Assembly: GCA_016081115.2 (NCBI GenBank)
Contig: JABTTQ020000674.1
Coordinates: 124,029 to 188,028 of the forward strand
Source of the DNA: Rehmannia glutinosa
Taxonomy: Eukaryota > Streptophyta > Magnoliopsida > Lamiales > Orobanchaceae
Direction of reading: 5' to 3'
DNA: 64,000 nt
Shown here: in pieces, positions 11,144 to 23,045 of the stretch
Layout of the letters: each line of letters opens with the position of its first letter
Numbering within the stretch: the stretch's first letter is position 1
Notes under the pieces: generated by a model
What the model saw: the letters and a program-made list of their open reading frames with translations, nothing else
The model's database searches: none
Told to the model about the DNA's origin: nothing
Program-made: the position numbers and the translations under genes

Positions 11144-12291
11144 AGAGGGTTATGAGACCACCTCATAGGATAAGTCCATAGGGACCAATCCTAGCCACAT
11201 ATCTAGATTTTTCAATGGTTGTGATTTTAGAGCTAAAAATTGATTAAATGTTGGTAATTAGAGAAAGAGGTAAATTAGTCATCCTACAAAATTACCAATA
11301 TTCATGGGATTTAATTCACATTATGATCACACAATCTATCCAAATCTCGCATCAAATTCAACGTGAACAAATCTCATCTTCCTTAATCATCCTCATTCTT
11401 CAACTAACTAATGTGAGAAATCATTCATCATTCTTCTTCAACGCACTATTGTGTGAAAAAAGTTGAGACAATTTGTCATAGTTGCTAGAGCTTGACTTGA
11501 TTCAAGTTTGATTATGAAGATGTAATTTGTTGCTTGTGTAGATGTGTCATTGTGTTTTTAATTTTTATATAACATTAACTACATAAGCAAGTCATAAGCA
11601 ACAAATCCATACTACATAAGCAACAATCCTATACTACATAAGCAACAAATATACACTACGTATGCACCACTTAATATATTAGCTACATAAGCAAGTCATA
11701 GCAACAAACCCATACTACATAAGCAACAAGCATATACTACATAAGCAACGAATATACACTACGTATGCACCACTTAATACATTAACTACATAAACAAGTC
11801 ATAAGCAACAAACTCATACTACATAAGCAACAAGTCTATATTTAGATAAGTAACAAATATACACTACGTATGCACCACAAATATATTAACTACATAAGCA
11901 AATCATAAACAACAAAACCATACTACATAAGCGATAAGCATATACTATATAAGCAACGAATATACACTACACATGCATCACGTATACATTAACTACATAA
12001 GCAAGTCATAAGCAACAACCCTATACTACATAAGCAACAGAGAATTTTTTTTTGAAATCGAAACACCGGAGAGAGTATGTGTGAAGAGTGGGTGAAATCA
12101 CGTGAAAGATGGAATGAAATCTTAGTAATCGATTCTAAAGTGCCAAATTACCACCCTACCCTTTTTAATTGCTGAAACAAAAAATAAGCATAAAAAAGCC
12201 CTAAAAATTTGGACCACCCAAAATTGTTGATCTATGGTTAGGATGTGTCCCCATGACTCACCCCAAGTAGGAGGACCTATTTGATCCATAT
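11142..12291. mobile_element. TA-microsatellite-bounded non-autonomous element
   Basis: The element starts 'gggagagggttatgagaccac' immediately after a TA run. It ends 'gatccatatcc' immediately before a second TA run (about 12292-12316). Its two ends are imperfect inverse complements: 'ggataagtccatagggaccaatcctagcc' at the left, with the reverse complement of 12225-12280 at the right. Integration into TA microsatellites has been described for Micron-type MITEs of rice; this is an analogy, not a family call. There is no coding capacity. The middle is a tandem array (11575-12040). Confidence 0.55.
11575..12040. repeat. About 103-bp tandem repeat, 4.4 copies
   Basis: Repeat units begin 'taactacataagcaagtcat' near 11575, 11680, 11781, 11886 and 11987. 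Within each unit a shorter 'actacataagcaacaa' motif recurs about three times, so the array has a higher-order structure. Confidence 0.8.
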
Positions 12292-13043
12292 CCTATATAT
12301 ATATATATATATATAAAAGAGACTATTCTTAAAATAGTACCCATAAAAATCTCTCGCCCATTTTTTCATTAAATAAAAAGCAACAAAAGTCTAGAAAAAA
12401 ATAAAAAAATGTAAATTTATGATTTCCAAATTTGTGTATTGCATTAATTGATTTTCCAAATATGTTTGTGCAAAGATATTAATTAATATATTTGTCTTTT
12501 TTAAAATTTAATACTTTTTTCGTTTTTGATTAGTTTTTGACATGTAATATATCAAATTAATCATATTTTTATTATCTTCAGTTTGACACTCATATTGCAT
12601 AAATAAAATTAAAAATTAATAAATAAAAAAATATATTTACTCAAAATTTTATTAAATTATTAAAAACATATAATTTTTAAAGTTTTAGACAACTCAACAA
12701 ATATTTTTCAAAAGATGTATAAACTTGCTTGAAATATATAATCAATTTGTATTCTTTATTTTTTTATTTTTCTAAAGTTTTAATCTATTGTTGGATATTT
12801 AACATAATATTTTGTGAAAATGTATTAAATTAGTATAATAATAATAATTTGATAAAACTTAAATTATTTTATTCGGGTTAAGACATATCATCCTCGCAAC
12901 CATTCCCGGTTCAATGGACATGGCCCTTGGATGAGTCTTGAGATACCCCGCTTTGTCCCGCTCCATTACAATTCTCATATATATATATCGTTTTTAATAT
13001 TAAAATTATACAATACGTTATTATATTACATTCCGTGCACCAC
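12292..13043 (+). mobile_element. Helitron-like copy 1
   Basis: Starts at a TA run, shares a ~400-bp body ('tcgccca...aagcaacaaaagtc...atatcaaattaatcat') with copies 2 and 3, and ends 'ccgtgcaccactag' before T. Plant Helitron 3' ends typically have a CCCGTGC..GCACGGG hairpin and a CTAG|T end. Here the hairpin is reduced but the CTAG|T end is present. No Rep/helicase gene. Confidence 0.5.
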
Positions 13044-13680
13044 TAGTATATATAAAGAGAGTCGTTTCTCAAAATGGTCACCGAAATTTTTTCCGCCCAT
13101 TTCATACGTTATAAAAAAGCAACAAAAGTCCGGAATAAAACAAAGGTAAAAATATCTTTGGGATTTTATGGTTTTCACATCCGTATGTACCGCATTAATT
13201 AGTTTTCAAAATCTGTTTGATTATTATATTTTTTCTATTTTAAAAAATTAATATTATTTTCATTTTTGATTCAATTTGGAAATATAATATATCAAATTAA
13301 TCAACTTTTTACGATCTTCAATTTGACATTCATATTGCATATATAAAATAAAAAATAAACGTAACAAATAAAAATAAAGGATAAATTTACTCAAAATTTT
13401 ATTTTTTTAATAGGTTTAAAAATTATTCATTCAAGGCTATTGGACATCAATTTTTATATTTATGTATTTTGGCTATTTGTGATACATATAGTTGTTATTT
13501 GGACTTCACCTATTTCTTCATAATTATATAGAATTATATTTAAGTTGATTAAATTCAATTAAAATTAATTTTAATTGAATAGAATACCTCAAAATATGTA
13601 TGCAAATATTATATATCACATATGCATATACAACATTATATATATGTATGTAAGAAGAAATCAAATCTATAAATATGTAT
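13044..13680 (+). mobile_element. Helitron-like copy 2, 3'-truncated
   Basis: Begins directly at the CTAG|T end of copy 1 with 'tatatataaagagagtcg', then runs through the shared body in the same order. It stops near 13680, where copy 3 begins. There is no hairpin terminus of its own. Confidence 0.45.
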
Positions 13681-15603
13681 ATAGGGAGAGATTATTTTAG
13701 GAATAATAAAACAAATCTCGCCCATTTCACCTTTCTAAATATGGAAAAATACTTAATTATTATTAACAAAGTTTAAATAATGAAAATAGTAATTTAATAT
13801 ATATATATATAACAAAAATTCGTTGATAATAGTTTATTGAATTTTTCTCACCCATTTGTAGTTACTATAAAAAGTAAAACAAATATGCGTAAATATAAAA
13901 AGTGATAAATATTTGGTATTTGATTATTTTTGGTTGTCAATTTTATTTAAATTATCACTTTTAAAAATAATTTAAAATAGAATTATGTAAAATTAGCTCT
14001 CCAAATCTCCGTGTGTAATGCATTATTATTATATTATCTTTTTCAAAAAAATAATAACTTTTATATTTTAATCTATTTTTGACGTATAATAGATCAAATT
14101 AATCATTTTTTATGATCTTCAATTCGACACCTATATTGAATATATAAAATAAAAATAATAATAAATAAAAAATATAAGAAATATTTACTCATTTTATTGT
14201 CATTTGTAATGAATTTTAAAAATTATGCATTCGGGCTATTAGACATCAATTTGTATTAGTCTATTTATGATATATATAGTCGTTATTTGGGCTTAGCTTT
14301 ATTAGACATTAATTTGTATTTGGCTATTTATGATATATATAGTCGTTATTTGAGCTTAGCTCATTTATTTATAATTATATATAGTTATATTTAAATTTAT
14401 TAAATTCAATTAAAAAACTTATTTTAATTGAAGAAAATATCTCAAAATATATATCCAAATTAATTTATCACATATATCCATACATAGCATTATATATTTA
14501 TGTAAGAAGAAAATTAAGATTTATTTAATATGAAATTATATTCGTAATAGTAGTTTATAAATAGAAAATTATATTAATGTGCTTTTTATATTAATAGAAT
14601 TTTTTATTTGTCAATGTATTTTTATATTTAAGTTTCAAAGTTGTACATTTGGAACTAGATATGAATTTGTTTATTTGATAAGTTTTTTAATATATGTGTA
14701 TATATAAATATAAAATATTTCTTTTTGGAATGTTTTATTTTCTCTTAAAAATACGTCGCTAAATATAAACATGGTTTTTGTTTAATTCCGTTAATAATTT
14801 TGACAATTTTTCAACTTCTTAGACCAAAAAATTTTAAAATTTGAAATGACATTATTTATTATTATATCGAAAATACCATTTATTAACTATTCAACGTTAG
14901 GGTAGTAAAAAAATCAACATCGGGAAGTAATCAAAGTTTTTTCAAACTTTTACTTTCTTATAGATAAGCATGTTCTATAAATAGATAAAATTAATATTCA
15001 CACAACCAATATTTCGTATTTAAAGAGATTTTATTTTAGATTATAATATGTTTTAATTGTTTAACCGTATGATTTATAATAAATTAATTATCTTTATATT
15101 TTAATTATTTTTTAAAATTTTAAACTTTTTGCAGTTCCTACTTTTTTAAACATAGCTAACATAAATTCATAATATATATAAATAAATAATTAGAACACGT
15201 AAAATTGTAAAGAATCTTGGGTTTAATTTTTTATATTAAAAAAATATAAATAGAATTAATTAATAATAGATAAATTCAATATACATATCCAGGGAATGTG
15301 GATGGCAATGGAAAATCGCCATTTTATCTAATCGGAATGAGAAAGTGGATGGAGATATAAATATAATCCATGTCCCATTCCCGGTTCTAAACAAGCAGGA
15401 AATCCCCATCCCCGAATTAACTAGAAAATTTCCCGTCTCATTCTATTCGGTTACTAATGGGGATAGTTACCCACGGGGATATTGGCATCCCTAAATTTGG
15501 GAAATATAATTCATAGAACTATTAAAAAATATACATGTAATAATATAAAACAGAAATCTTGCGGATATACACCCCGTGCATCGCACGGGTAAAACACTAC
15601 TAA
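13681..15603 (+). mobile_element. Helitron-like copy 3 with 3' hairpin
   Basis: Begins 'tatagggagagattatttta' and carries the shared body near 13720-14200, including an imperfect local duplication of 'gacatcaatttgtatt...tcgttattt' at 14240-14360. It extends through AT-rich filler to a perfect 7-bp-stem hairpin, CCCGTGC-ATC-GCACGGG, at 15573-15589. A CACTAC/CTAA-like end follows at 15598-15603. The hairpin plus CTRR-like end is diagnostic in style for plant Helitrons. It is non-autonomous. Confidence 0.55.
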
Positions 15604-17269
15604 GTTAATTTTAAGGGACGCATTGTAGATTTATCCCTTTATGGATAAGCCAAGAATAATATTCTAGCAATTAAACTCACTCACGTCTTTATCACTAGAC
15701 GGGTCTTTCCTTTTGAAAGATTTTGATAGGCAGATTTTCTAGGTTTTGGAGGTTCTAAACTTGGTAATTTTTTTTAGTTCTCCATTTCAAACTTGATTGT
15801 TTAGTATATTAGTATTTTATTTAAGCTAATTTTCGGTTGCGTGTTTATCTTGTTTCATTGCGTACTTAGTATAATATTATTCTATACGTACTAGTTTATG
15901 TATATTTATAGTATGACTGTATAGTTGGTATATCCATATTTCATAGTTAGTAAATACTTGTTTCATGTTTACTATACATTTTCTGGTTGCACATTTTATC
16001 TCTGTGGCATTGCATATTTTACTAAGGCTCATTGCATAATTAGTCTAATGTTATTGTATACATACTAGTTCCTGTATTTTTGTAGTATGATTGAATAGTT
16101 GGTATATCAATATTTCATAGTTAGTTGTTTACTATATATTTTCGGGTCGCATATTTTATTTCTATGGCACTACATATTTTACTACAGTATGATTTCATAC
16201 TTAATATATGCTTGTTGTTTTTTCATCACTATACATTTTTTTGGTTGCATGTTTTAGCACTCTGTTACTGCATTTTTACTAAAGTATGATTGTATAGTTA
16301 GTGAATTAGCATGGCATATTTAGTGATTTATGAATACATCATTGAAGAAGACGACTTTTTTCTATTGTTGGAGTTCTTAAATTTGATGGTCCATTTATTT
16401 CTTTTTCGCGAATAGATGTGAGTCGGATGACATAGAATCATGAAATATATCTTCTAAAAATATTGTGTAACAGTGAGGCCCCATAATTTTATACCTATAA
16501 ATCAAGCATTTGGTCATATATTGGAATAAAAGTTCATTTCGAACTAGTCGAGACATGATAGTTTTTTTCTACGAGCCTACACATGCGCCATGATCGATTA
16601 ATCAATTTTTTTATAATTAACCAACTTTGTTATAATAATGCCATTTAATCTAATTTATTTTTATTTTATTGAACCTTAGTAGTGTAGTTATTAAATTCCA
16701 ATTTTACTACTTAATTTAATCCATAACTATTAGATTAGTAGTAGCATCTTAGTTATAACAAGTATGATATAATTACATTGTATGACATTACTAACCTTGA
16801 CTTATATATGTAAGGATAATATATAGTATATAGTTATATATATAGTATATTGTTACATATTACAAAGGAGGATGACTTGGTAGTCATAGGTTAGGAGGCT
16901 AAAAGTATCCTCATGATCTCCTAGAACCTACACCTAGTCACCATTAGGATTATGGAAGCCTACACTCCATACTGCATGTGCTTTCACCTCTCCCCATACA
17001 AGCAATCCCATTTCTCATGCACTCAACCTCACCCACCTGGATCGATGTGTGTAAAATATACGTGCATTTAAGGGCTTATTTTGATATATAATTGATGCAT
17101 TTGTATGCATATTTGGTGTATTTTACTTGGTTTCTTGTTGGGCGTGATATTGTGTACTCTTGTGAATTTCTGTAAAATAGAGCTAAATTGGATAAAATGC
17201 GATATCACATTCAAATGATACGTCAAAATACAATGTACGAGCAAAAAATGGGAAGGAGAGAAGCATGGA
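15604..17269. other. No gene; old ~173-bp repeats
   Basis: AT-rich DNA. Two to three degenerate units ('cattgcgtacttagtataat' near 15857 and 'cattgcataattagtctaat' at 16030, period about 173) run to about 16290. The rest shows no domain or RNA gene. Its last 5 bases before the next LTR are ATGGA. Confidence 0.55.
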
Positions 17270-18771
17270 TGTAGGTCCCAAGGGGTGTGAGTGTAAGGTT
17301 TAGAAGGGGGTTGAATAAACCTTACCAACTTTTCGATTTAGTCCTTGGTGGAGCTAATTTAGTTAATCAATAGAGTTAGTCACTCAACGGACTGATTGAG
17401 CTGTTGATAGAATAACTTAGTCGTTAAGACTAAAGACTTAGCTCACCGTAGTTTATTTTCAACGGAAGACTTAACACCCTTAAATTTGTTTTGGTATTGA
17501 TTTAATGCTTGGTTTAGTACTTAGAGATTATCAAATGGATAGCAAATTTATCAGCAGAGTTAAACAGATAAGATGCGTAAATTAAAAATCTTGAAATGTA
17601 AAATGACACGAAAAGTTTTATAGAGGTTCAAGATGGGGTAATTCTTCTACTCCTCTCTTCTCCAACTCCCCGGAGGAATCCACTAAGTATTGATCAAGAT
17701 ACAAAGTGGTAATAGTCCGATCTGTCTTGATCACACACGGTGACTTGATCCTTTGGGACTCGATCACGGAGATGCTTGGTCACGCACTGGCTTCTCGCAC
17801 GACTCGCCTTCTTCACAGGCTGCCTTGCTACTACAACTCACTTGCTCAAGCTCTTTGGATTTGATCACGAAGCCCTCCAAAAACTCGAGACTCGGTTCGA
17901 CCTTGAACCTTTCCACAATTCTCTTGGAATGTAGACCCCTTTTCTTCAAAGGTTTCTGTTCAACCGATTGAAGCTATCTTTCCTTCACAGTGAGTGTTGG
18001 ATTGATTTTCTTCGTAGTGTAGGGTTGAGGATTAATCTTGAATGATTTGAGGATATTTTAGGTTACTGATTCAAAATGTTTTCTTGAAATGTTCGTGGTT
18101 CGTAGTCAAGGTAACCTTCTCTCGCAGTCATTCCTCACTTTTATAGTGATCTTTCAAAAATCTGCTGTTGAAGAGATAGGCTCATTTTTTGAAAGTTACT
18201 TGTGGTCGTTGGCTTGTCTTGTTGCAATCCTTGGAGTTGCCACACTCGTATGAATTGTTCTTGACTTTTGAGTTCTTACACGGTGTAGTGCTTCCCATGG
18301 TTCATTCCCCTTGCACGCTTCCTCGGGACCGAGCACTTCGAGAAAGGTAGCATGGAGGTATTACTTGTTTAATTCTCTTGATTTTCGGCAACGGATCTCT
18401 TTCGATTATCTCGACTTGACCGCATTTCCTTGCTTTCCCAGGTGACTTAGAGTCGCCTTCCAATCATTGGATGACTCTTCCGGCACTTCAACTTGAGACT
18501 TGGCTATCTTGAGTTGACTTGACCGATACTTTACTCACCGCACCTTCATCGAGTTCCCATTTTTCTTCTTTTGCCATACTCAAATTGTCTTGCGGTGGAG
18601 TCTTCCTTCTAGTTTCGATTGTCATCTTGCATGTTTAGGCATAGCCGACTTAACTCACTTGACAAATTTACTATTTGTTACAATGAAGTTTACAACAAAA
18701 ATGGGGTGCCAACTTCCTATTCTAAGTTTTACATGGCATTCATCAAAATCTAAACAATAAATTTCCCAACA
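17270..18771 (-). repeat. 3' LTR of a truncated SIRE-like copia element
   Basis: 1502-bp LTR. It starts TGTTGGG at 18771 on the minus strand and ends CCTACA at 17270. It matches the LTRs at 31083-32668, 43695-45278 and 53209-56282. On its internal side is a polypurine tract (complement of 18772-18785, AAAAAAGGGAAAT-like), which identifies it as the 3' LTR. Confidence 0.85.
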
Positions 18772-19298
18772 ATTTCCCTTTTTTGATGATGCCAAAACTT
18801 AAAACAAAAATGTAAATAGCATAGATACATACAGATAGTGTATTTACGAGAGAATGTATGCGTAGAATCAATCCTTTTATTGATCATAACATTCTTGTCC
18901 TTTACACAATTTACAAGGTGTGTATCGAGCAAACATCTATGTCTACGCAAAAAGAGAATTTACTGATTTATTACGAAGACTTACATAGTATGTATACATA
19001 GTAAAATACATGAAGGGTGGACAACAACACTTCATCTCCTTCACGCCTCCTTCTTTCATCTTCTTTGATTCTGTCATCTTCGGTCTTCTTCTCTTTTTCT
19101 CATCTTCACCGCCTTCTTCTTCTTTTTTTTCATATGCCTTCCGAGGCGCCTTCATCTCTTCTTAGTCTCTCTTGTCTCTCCTCCCATAGCCGAGTTTGTC
19201 TTTTATTTTCTTCTTCAATTCTTTTCACATACTCAAAGATTGTTTTTAGCCACTTGCGATTGGCTACTTCGTCAAAAACCAGCCAGTAGATCCCTCAT
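18772..19298 (-). mobile_element. 3' internal fragment of the SIRE-like element
   Basis: Runs from the polypurine tract into the non-coding and C-terminal part of the third (envelope-like) region. It is collinear with 32669-33195 of element 1. Similarity stops near 19298, where a plus-strand copia fragment begins, so the rest of this element has been lost. Confidence 0.8.
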
Positions 19299-19446
19299 CT
19301 TTCCTTTTTGTTTATCCTTATTTGCTTTATCTTCTTTCGTATGAGAACTATAAGCACAAGGTCTGGCATAATGCCAACCAGTACTCTCCTATTGTATCTC
19401 AAACCTTTCAAGGGGCAAATTGTTCAACCGCAAAATTAGTTTGTTT

Positions 19447-20332
19447 CTCTTAATTTAACAGATTCCAACTATCTAATATGGAAACAACAAATTCTCACTG
19501 TCATAAGAGGCTATGGCTTATAAAGTTTCATTAATATAGATTCAACTACCCTCACAGACTTTGGAAGGAACCTCAGACCAACCTCAGGTTCTGAATCCTG
19601 ATTTCCTTGCTTGGAAGAAGCAGGATCAATTGCTTTCTTCCTGGCTACTTTCCTCTCTTTCTGAAAATATGTTGATAATGATGGTTGGAATGGAAACCTT
19701 TACTCAAATCTGGGAAGCTTTTGAAAAAAAATTTTTACTTAGTCTGCTGCAAGAAAATGCAATATAAACTGCAGTTATCATCTACTAAGAAACGATCCAT
19801 GCCCATGAGAGACTATCTCTACTAGGTCAAGTCCTGCTGTGATATTTTGGCTTCAACTGCTCAACCTATTTCTGAAGAAGATCATGTTCTGCAAATTCTC
19901 ACTGGTCTTCAAAGTGAATATGACCCCTAGTGGTGGCAGCCACCTCTCGATTTGAGTCTTGCAAACTCAGAGAAGTTTATGCCATGCTTCTTAGTTATGA
20001 AACTAGACTTGGAGCTGCAAATCCTACTCTTATTAATAGTGAAGGATCCAGCCCCTCTGTTCACTACCTTACTCAGAAGAAACCAAACTATCACAATGGC
20101 CCTAATGATGCAAGCAATAGAGATAGGGGCCAATCCAGCTTTCCTAGAGGAGGTAGCGCAGAGGTTCTTTCCGGGGAAGAGGAGGTAGAGGCTTCAGACT
20201 GGAAATAGACCTACCTGTCAAATTTGTAACTACACAAATCATACAGCTGATAAGTGTTTTTACAGATTTGACTCCAACTTTACTCCATTCTCTCCTAATA
20301 CTACTACATCTGGTCCCTTTAGTCCTCAGTAA
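19447..20332 (+). pseudogene. copia gag with CCHC zinc knuckle
   Basis: The gag begins near NLTDSNYLIWKQQILTVIRG (19447 on). It continues TSDQPQVLNPDFLAWKKQDQ and LLSSWLLSSLSENM around 19570-19670. The pieces DILASTAQPISEEDHVLQIL and GLQSEYDP lie at 19850-19926. These match the gag family with W..QD..L.SWL..SLS and the ISEED..L.ILTGL..EYDP block. The zinc knuckle is TCQICNYTNHTADKC (C-X2-C-X4-H-X4-C) at 20216-20257. Several stops and frameshifts break the frame. The normal role is particle assembly and RNA packaging. Confidence 0.85.
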
Positions 20333-20334
20333 TT

Positions 20335-20697
20335 CTCTATCATGCCCCCTCAATAAAGTCATTGGTTGCCAATGCTACCCTCATCTTCTCCCCTTCAATA
20401 AACATAAACTTGTGTTTAGATATCTTCCCAGTACATTTATTGGTTATAGCAATCATTACAAAGGATACAAGGTTTTTTTGCCTAGTGGCAAGATTGTTAT
20501 CTCTCGTCTTGTTATCTTTGATGAAACCAAATTTCCCTTCTCTACTCCTCCACATACAATTGCATCCTCTCCCTCTAAGTCCACCACATCCATTATTGGT
20601 CCTCCTCATATCCCTCTAGTTCATTTCCTTTCTCATTCTTCCTCTTCTTCTCCATCTACTCCGTCTCTTTCTACTCCCTATACCCCATCTCCTTAGC
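20335..20697 (+). pseudogene. copia integrase C-terminal region
   Basis: Near 20400-20550 the frame reads FRYLPSTFIGYSNHYKGYK and FLPSGKIVISRLVIFDETKF. This is the known copia integrase tail motif (C.F.GY....KGY...P......SR.V.FDE..FPF), followed by a Ser/Pro/Thr-rich linker. The zinc-binding and DDE core parts expected upstream are missing, so gag is joined almost directly to this tail. Confidence 0.8.
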
Positions 20698-20849
20698 CCT
20701 CTGATCCACTTCCTGACTCATTCATCAACCAATATATATTCCCTACTCTCACCGGCCTTTTCTACTATTCCTTGAATTGTTGAGTTGCCAATTTCATCTA
20801 ATAAACATTTATCCCTCACATTACTACTAATGTTGCTTGTCCATTGCAG

Positions 20850-21660
20850 TGGCCATCCCATGGTTACTAGGTCCGAGACAGGCATCTATAAGCCCAAGCT
20901 TTTACTTGCTCATTCCTCTGATGCTGAGCCTTCTTCTTACATTGATGCTCTTACTCATCCTAGCCGAAAAGAAACTATGGTTGAGGAATATCAAGCTCTC
21001 TTGAAAAATCGCACTCGGTTTCTTATGATTTGCCTCCGGTAAGCGACTTTATTGGTTGTAAGTGGATCTTTCGATTAAAGAAACATGATGATGGTTCTAT
21101 TGCCCGATATAATGCTCATTTGGTGGCTAAGTGATATGATCAAGTTCATAGTTTTGATTACATCGAGACCTTGACCAGGTTGTTAAAGCTACCACCATCG
21201 AGTGGTTTTTCTATTGTTGTCCATTATGGTTAGGGAATCAAGTAGTTGGATGTTAACAATGTCTTCCTTATGGTGATTTAGACATAGAGGTTTATATGGC
21301 TCATCCCCTCGGTTTTGAGCAAGACTCTCCTCTCAAAGTTTGTAGGCTTGTCAAGACTATCTATGGGCTTAAACAAGCTCCTCGGGCTTGGTCTCGCAAA
21401 TTGAAGCGGGTTTTATTAAGTTTTGGTTTCTTATGTTCCAGGCGCAGATAATCTGTCTTTTCATTAAATATACATCTCAGGTTTATGTTATGTTAATGAC
21501 ATCTTGGTGATCGAAAGTGATGTGTTAGGAATTTCTCAACTTGTTCATCATCTTGATAATGTTTTCTCACTAAAGGATTTGAACCACATTCATCACTTCA
21601 TGGGTATTGAGGTCTCTCATACTTCCTCCGGCTTACACCTCTATTAAGAGAAATACATTC
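20850..21660 (+). pseudogene. copia reverse transcriptase, inactive
   Basis: Recognisable pieces are GCKWIFRLKKHDDGSIARYN near 21050, LDVNNVFLYGD-like sequence, EVYMAHPLGFEQ near 21290, and VCRLVKTIYGLKQAPRAWS near 21345. The catalytic YVDD box reads YVND at 21489-21500, so one of the two metal-binding aspartates is replaced. The segment FSLKDLNHIHHFMGIEVSH follows near 21560. Multiple stops. Reverse transcription could not be supported by this copy. Confidence 0.85.
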
Positions 21661-21879
21661 AAGATATTTTAACTCGGGCTTCTATGGGCCGAAAGCAAGA
21701 GTTTACCCACTCTAATGGTTTCTAATCAAATTAACTAAGGATGACAATATGCCCATCGTAGTATTGTTGGGGCTCGTTAATATGCTACTCTCACTTGTCC
21801 TAATATTTTAGTGTCAACAAAGTCTCAATTCATGCAATGCCCTGGATAGTCATTATAAGGTTGTTAAGCGCATTCTTTG

Positions 21880-22395
21880 ATATCTTGTTGGTACCACACA
21901 TTATCGCCTTCTTCTCTCAAAGTCAGCAAATCTCAATCTTGTTGGATTTTCTGACTCTGATTGTGGGGAGATCTTGATGCTCGAAAATCTATCACAGGCT
22001 TTTGTATTTTTCTAGGAACCAATATTGTTTCTTGGTGCTCCAAGAAACAGACCTCTGTCTTTCACTCTAGTACAGGGGCTGAGTACTGGAGCCTTGCACA
22101 TGATGCAACTGAAGCAATGTGGCTTCAATCCCTTCTCTTTGAGTTACACTTCAAAACTCCTCTTGTGGCTATTGTTTAAGTTGATAACCAGAGTACCATT
22201 GCCTTGGCATCCAATCCTATTTTACATGCAAGGACTAAACATGTTGAATTAGACATTCACTTTATTAGAGATTTAATAGCCAAGAAACTTATTCAGGTTC
22301 AGTTTGTCCCCTCATGTGATCAAACAACTGATATTCTTACAAAGCCTCTTAGTCTCCAATTCTTTATTCGGTTGGTCCATCGTCTAAACGTCTAG
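21880..22395 (+). pseudogene. copia RNase H, end of pol
   Basis: Frames near 21930-22395 read LVGFSDSDC, then DLDARKSITGFCIFLGTNIV and SWCSKKQTSVFHSSTGAEYW. After these come LHARTKHVELDIHFIRDLI and VPSCDQTTDILTKPLS. This is the typical copia RNase H with the (S/T)-E-A-E region changed to TGAEYW. The frame ends at a TAG at 22393-22395, 16 bp before the polypurine tract. A stop and frame changes interrupt it. Confidence 0.88.
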
Positions 22396-22411
22396 ACATA
22401 TCCCTCACTCG

Positions 22412-22423
22412 AATTGAGGAGGC
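22412..22423 (+). other. Polypurine tract
   Basis: 'aattgaggaggc' lies directly before the 3' LTR start TGATAG and just after the pol stop, the usual position for plus-strand DNA priming. Confidence 0.75.
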
Positions 22424-22424
22424 A

Positions 22425-22740
22425 TGATAGAGCACATGATATCAGTGCACCGAGAAATATACTAATGATCATCAGAGTTCCAATGATAAACTGCAGCAGC
22501 ATATAAATCCTCCTAAGGGAATCTGTGAGCAGAATTAGTTGGTTAGAGGTGTACGGATTCATTGTATTTATCACTGCCAAGAATGCAGGAGTATTAGATC
22601 TAGTGACAAGTGTCATCATCTTAGCTTGAGAGGATGCAGAGAATATACCATTATTAGCCAATAGAATTGCTTCGGTTTTTGTATAAATGGAATATTGTAC
22701 CTCACTTATTCAATCAATGAAATCATCCTTTATTCTATAC
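22425..22740 (+). repeat. 3' LTR of the second copia family
   Basis: Starts TGATAGAGCA after the polypurine tract, is about 0.3 kb, and ends with 'tcaatcaatgaaatcatcc...', typical of a short copia LTR. The right end was not fixed because no second copy exists in the window. Confidence 0.65.
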
Positions 22741-22869
22741 TAAATATGGTTGTTAGTCATCTTTTCTTTGTTACGTGTTCCTTTTCTATCACTTCTCCCC
22801 CGTCTGTTTCAAAATCGCAAGGAGGCATTTTGAGATTGTAGAATTTAATCGCAAGGAGGCATTTTGCGA

Positions 22870-23037
22870 TTGTAGATTTTGTGATAAGACAACCATGATC
22901 TATCAATTTTTCCAAGTTCCCAAGTTCTCATGCAAGCATCAAGAAATATGTTGGGATGCTAACCAAGAGAAAAGACCCCATGTGGATGTGGTTGTAAGGT
23001 TGTTGGGAGCATTCAACACTAGCAAAGGAGAATGAAT
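22870..23037 (+). pseudogene. Protein-kinase C-terminal fragment (Raf-like type)
   Basis: The frame ends CWDANQEKRPHVDVVVRLL then GAFNTSKGE and a stop. Plant Raf-like Ser/Thr kinases (STY/MRK type) end their kinase domain with CWDANP..RP...EVV.LLEAIDTSKG, so this looks like a scrap of such a gene's last exon. Upstream residues (KFSCKHQEI) are eroded and the remainder of the kinase is absent. It sits between a copia LTR and a non-coding LTR element, so capture or relic status is likely. The similarity is judged from memory. Confidence 0.5.
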
Positions 23038-23045
23038 GATATGTA

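Larger units (their letters stand above)
19299..22740 (+). mobile_element. Second copia family, decayed, 5'-truncated
   Basis: Plus-strand Ty1/copia element. Order: gag with zinc knuckle, integrase C-terminal linker, reverse transcriptase, RNase H, polypurine tract, 3' LTR. No 5' LTR or PBS is present at the left junction with the SIRE fragment. The protease and the integrase catalytic core are absent, so the internal region has a deletion between gag and the integrase tail. It is a family distinct from W and SIRE: its gag, RT and RNase H sequences differ clearly. Confidence 0.85.

Noticed and set aside
17068..17328. 86-codon minus-strand frame
   Set aside because: It crosses the border of the LTR at 17270 and shows no domain. 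Chance frame.
19017..19289. Ser/Leu-rich 90-codon plus frame that looks like a membrane peptide
   Set aside because: Antisense of the charged C-terminal part of the SIRE third region; a collinear copy at 32930-33200 confirms this.
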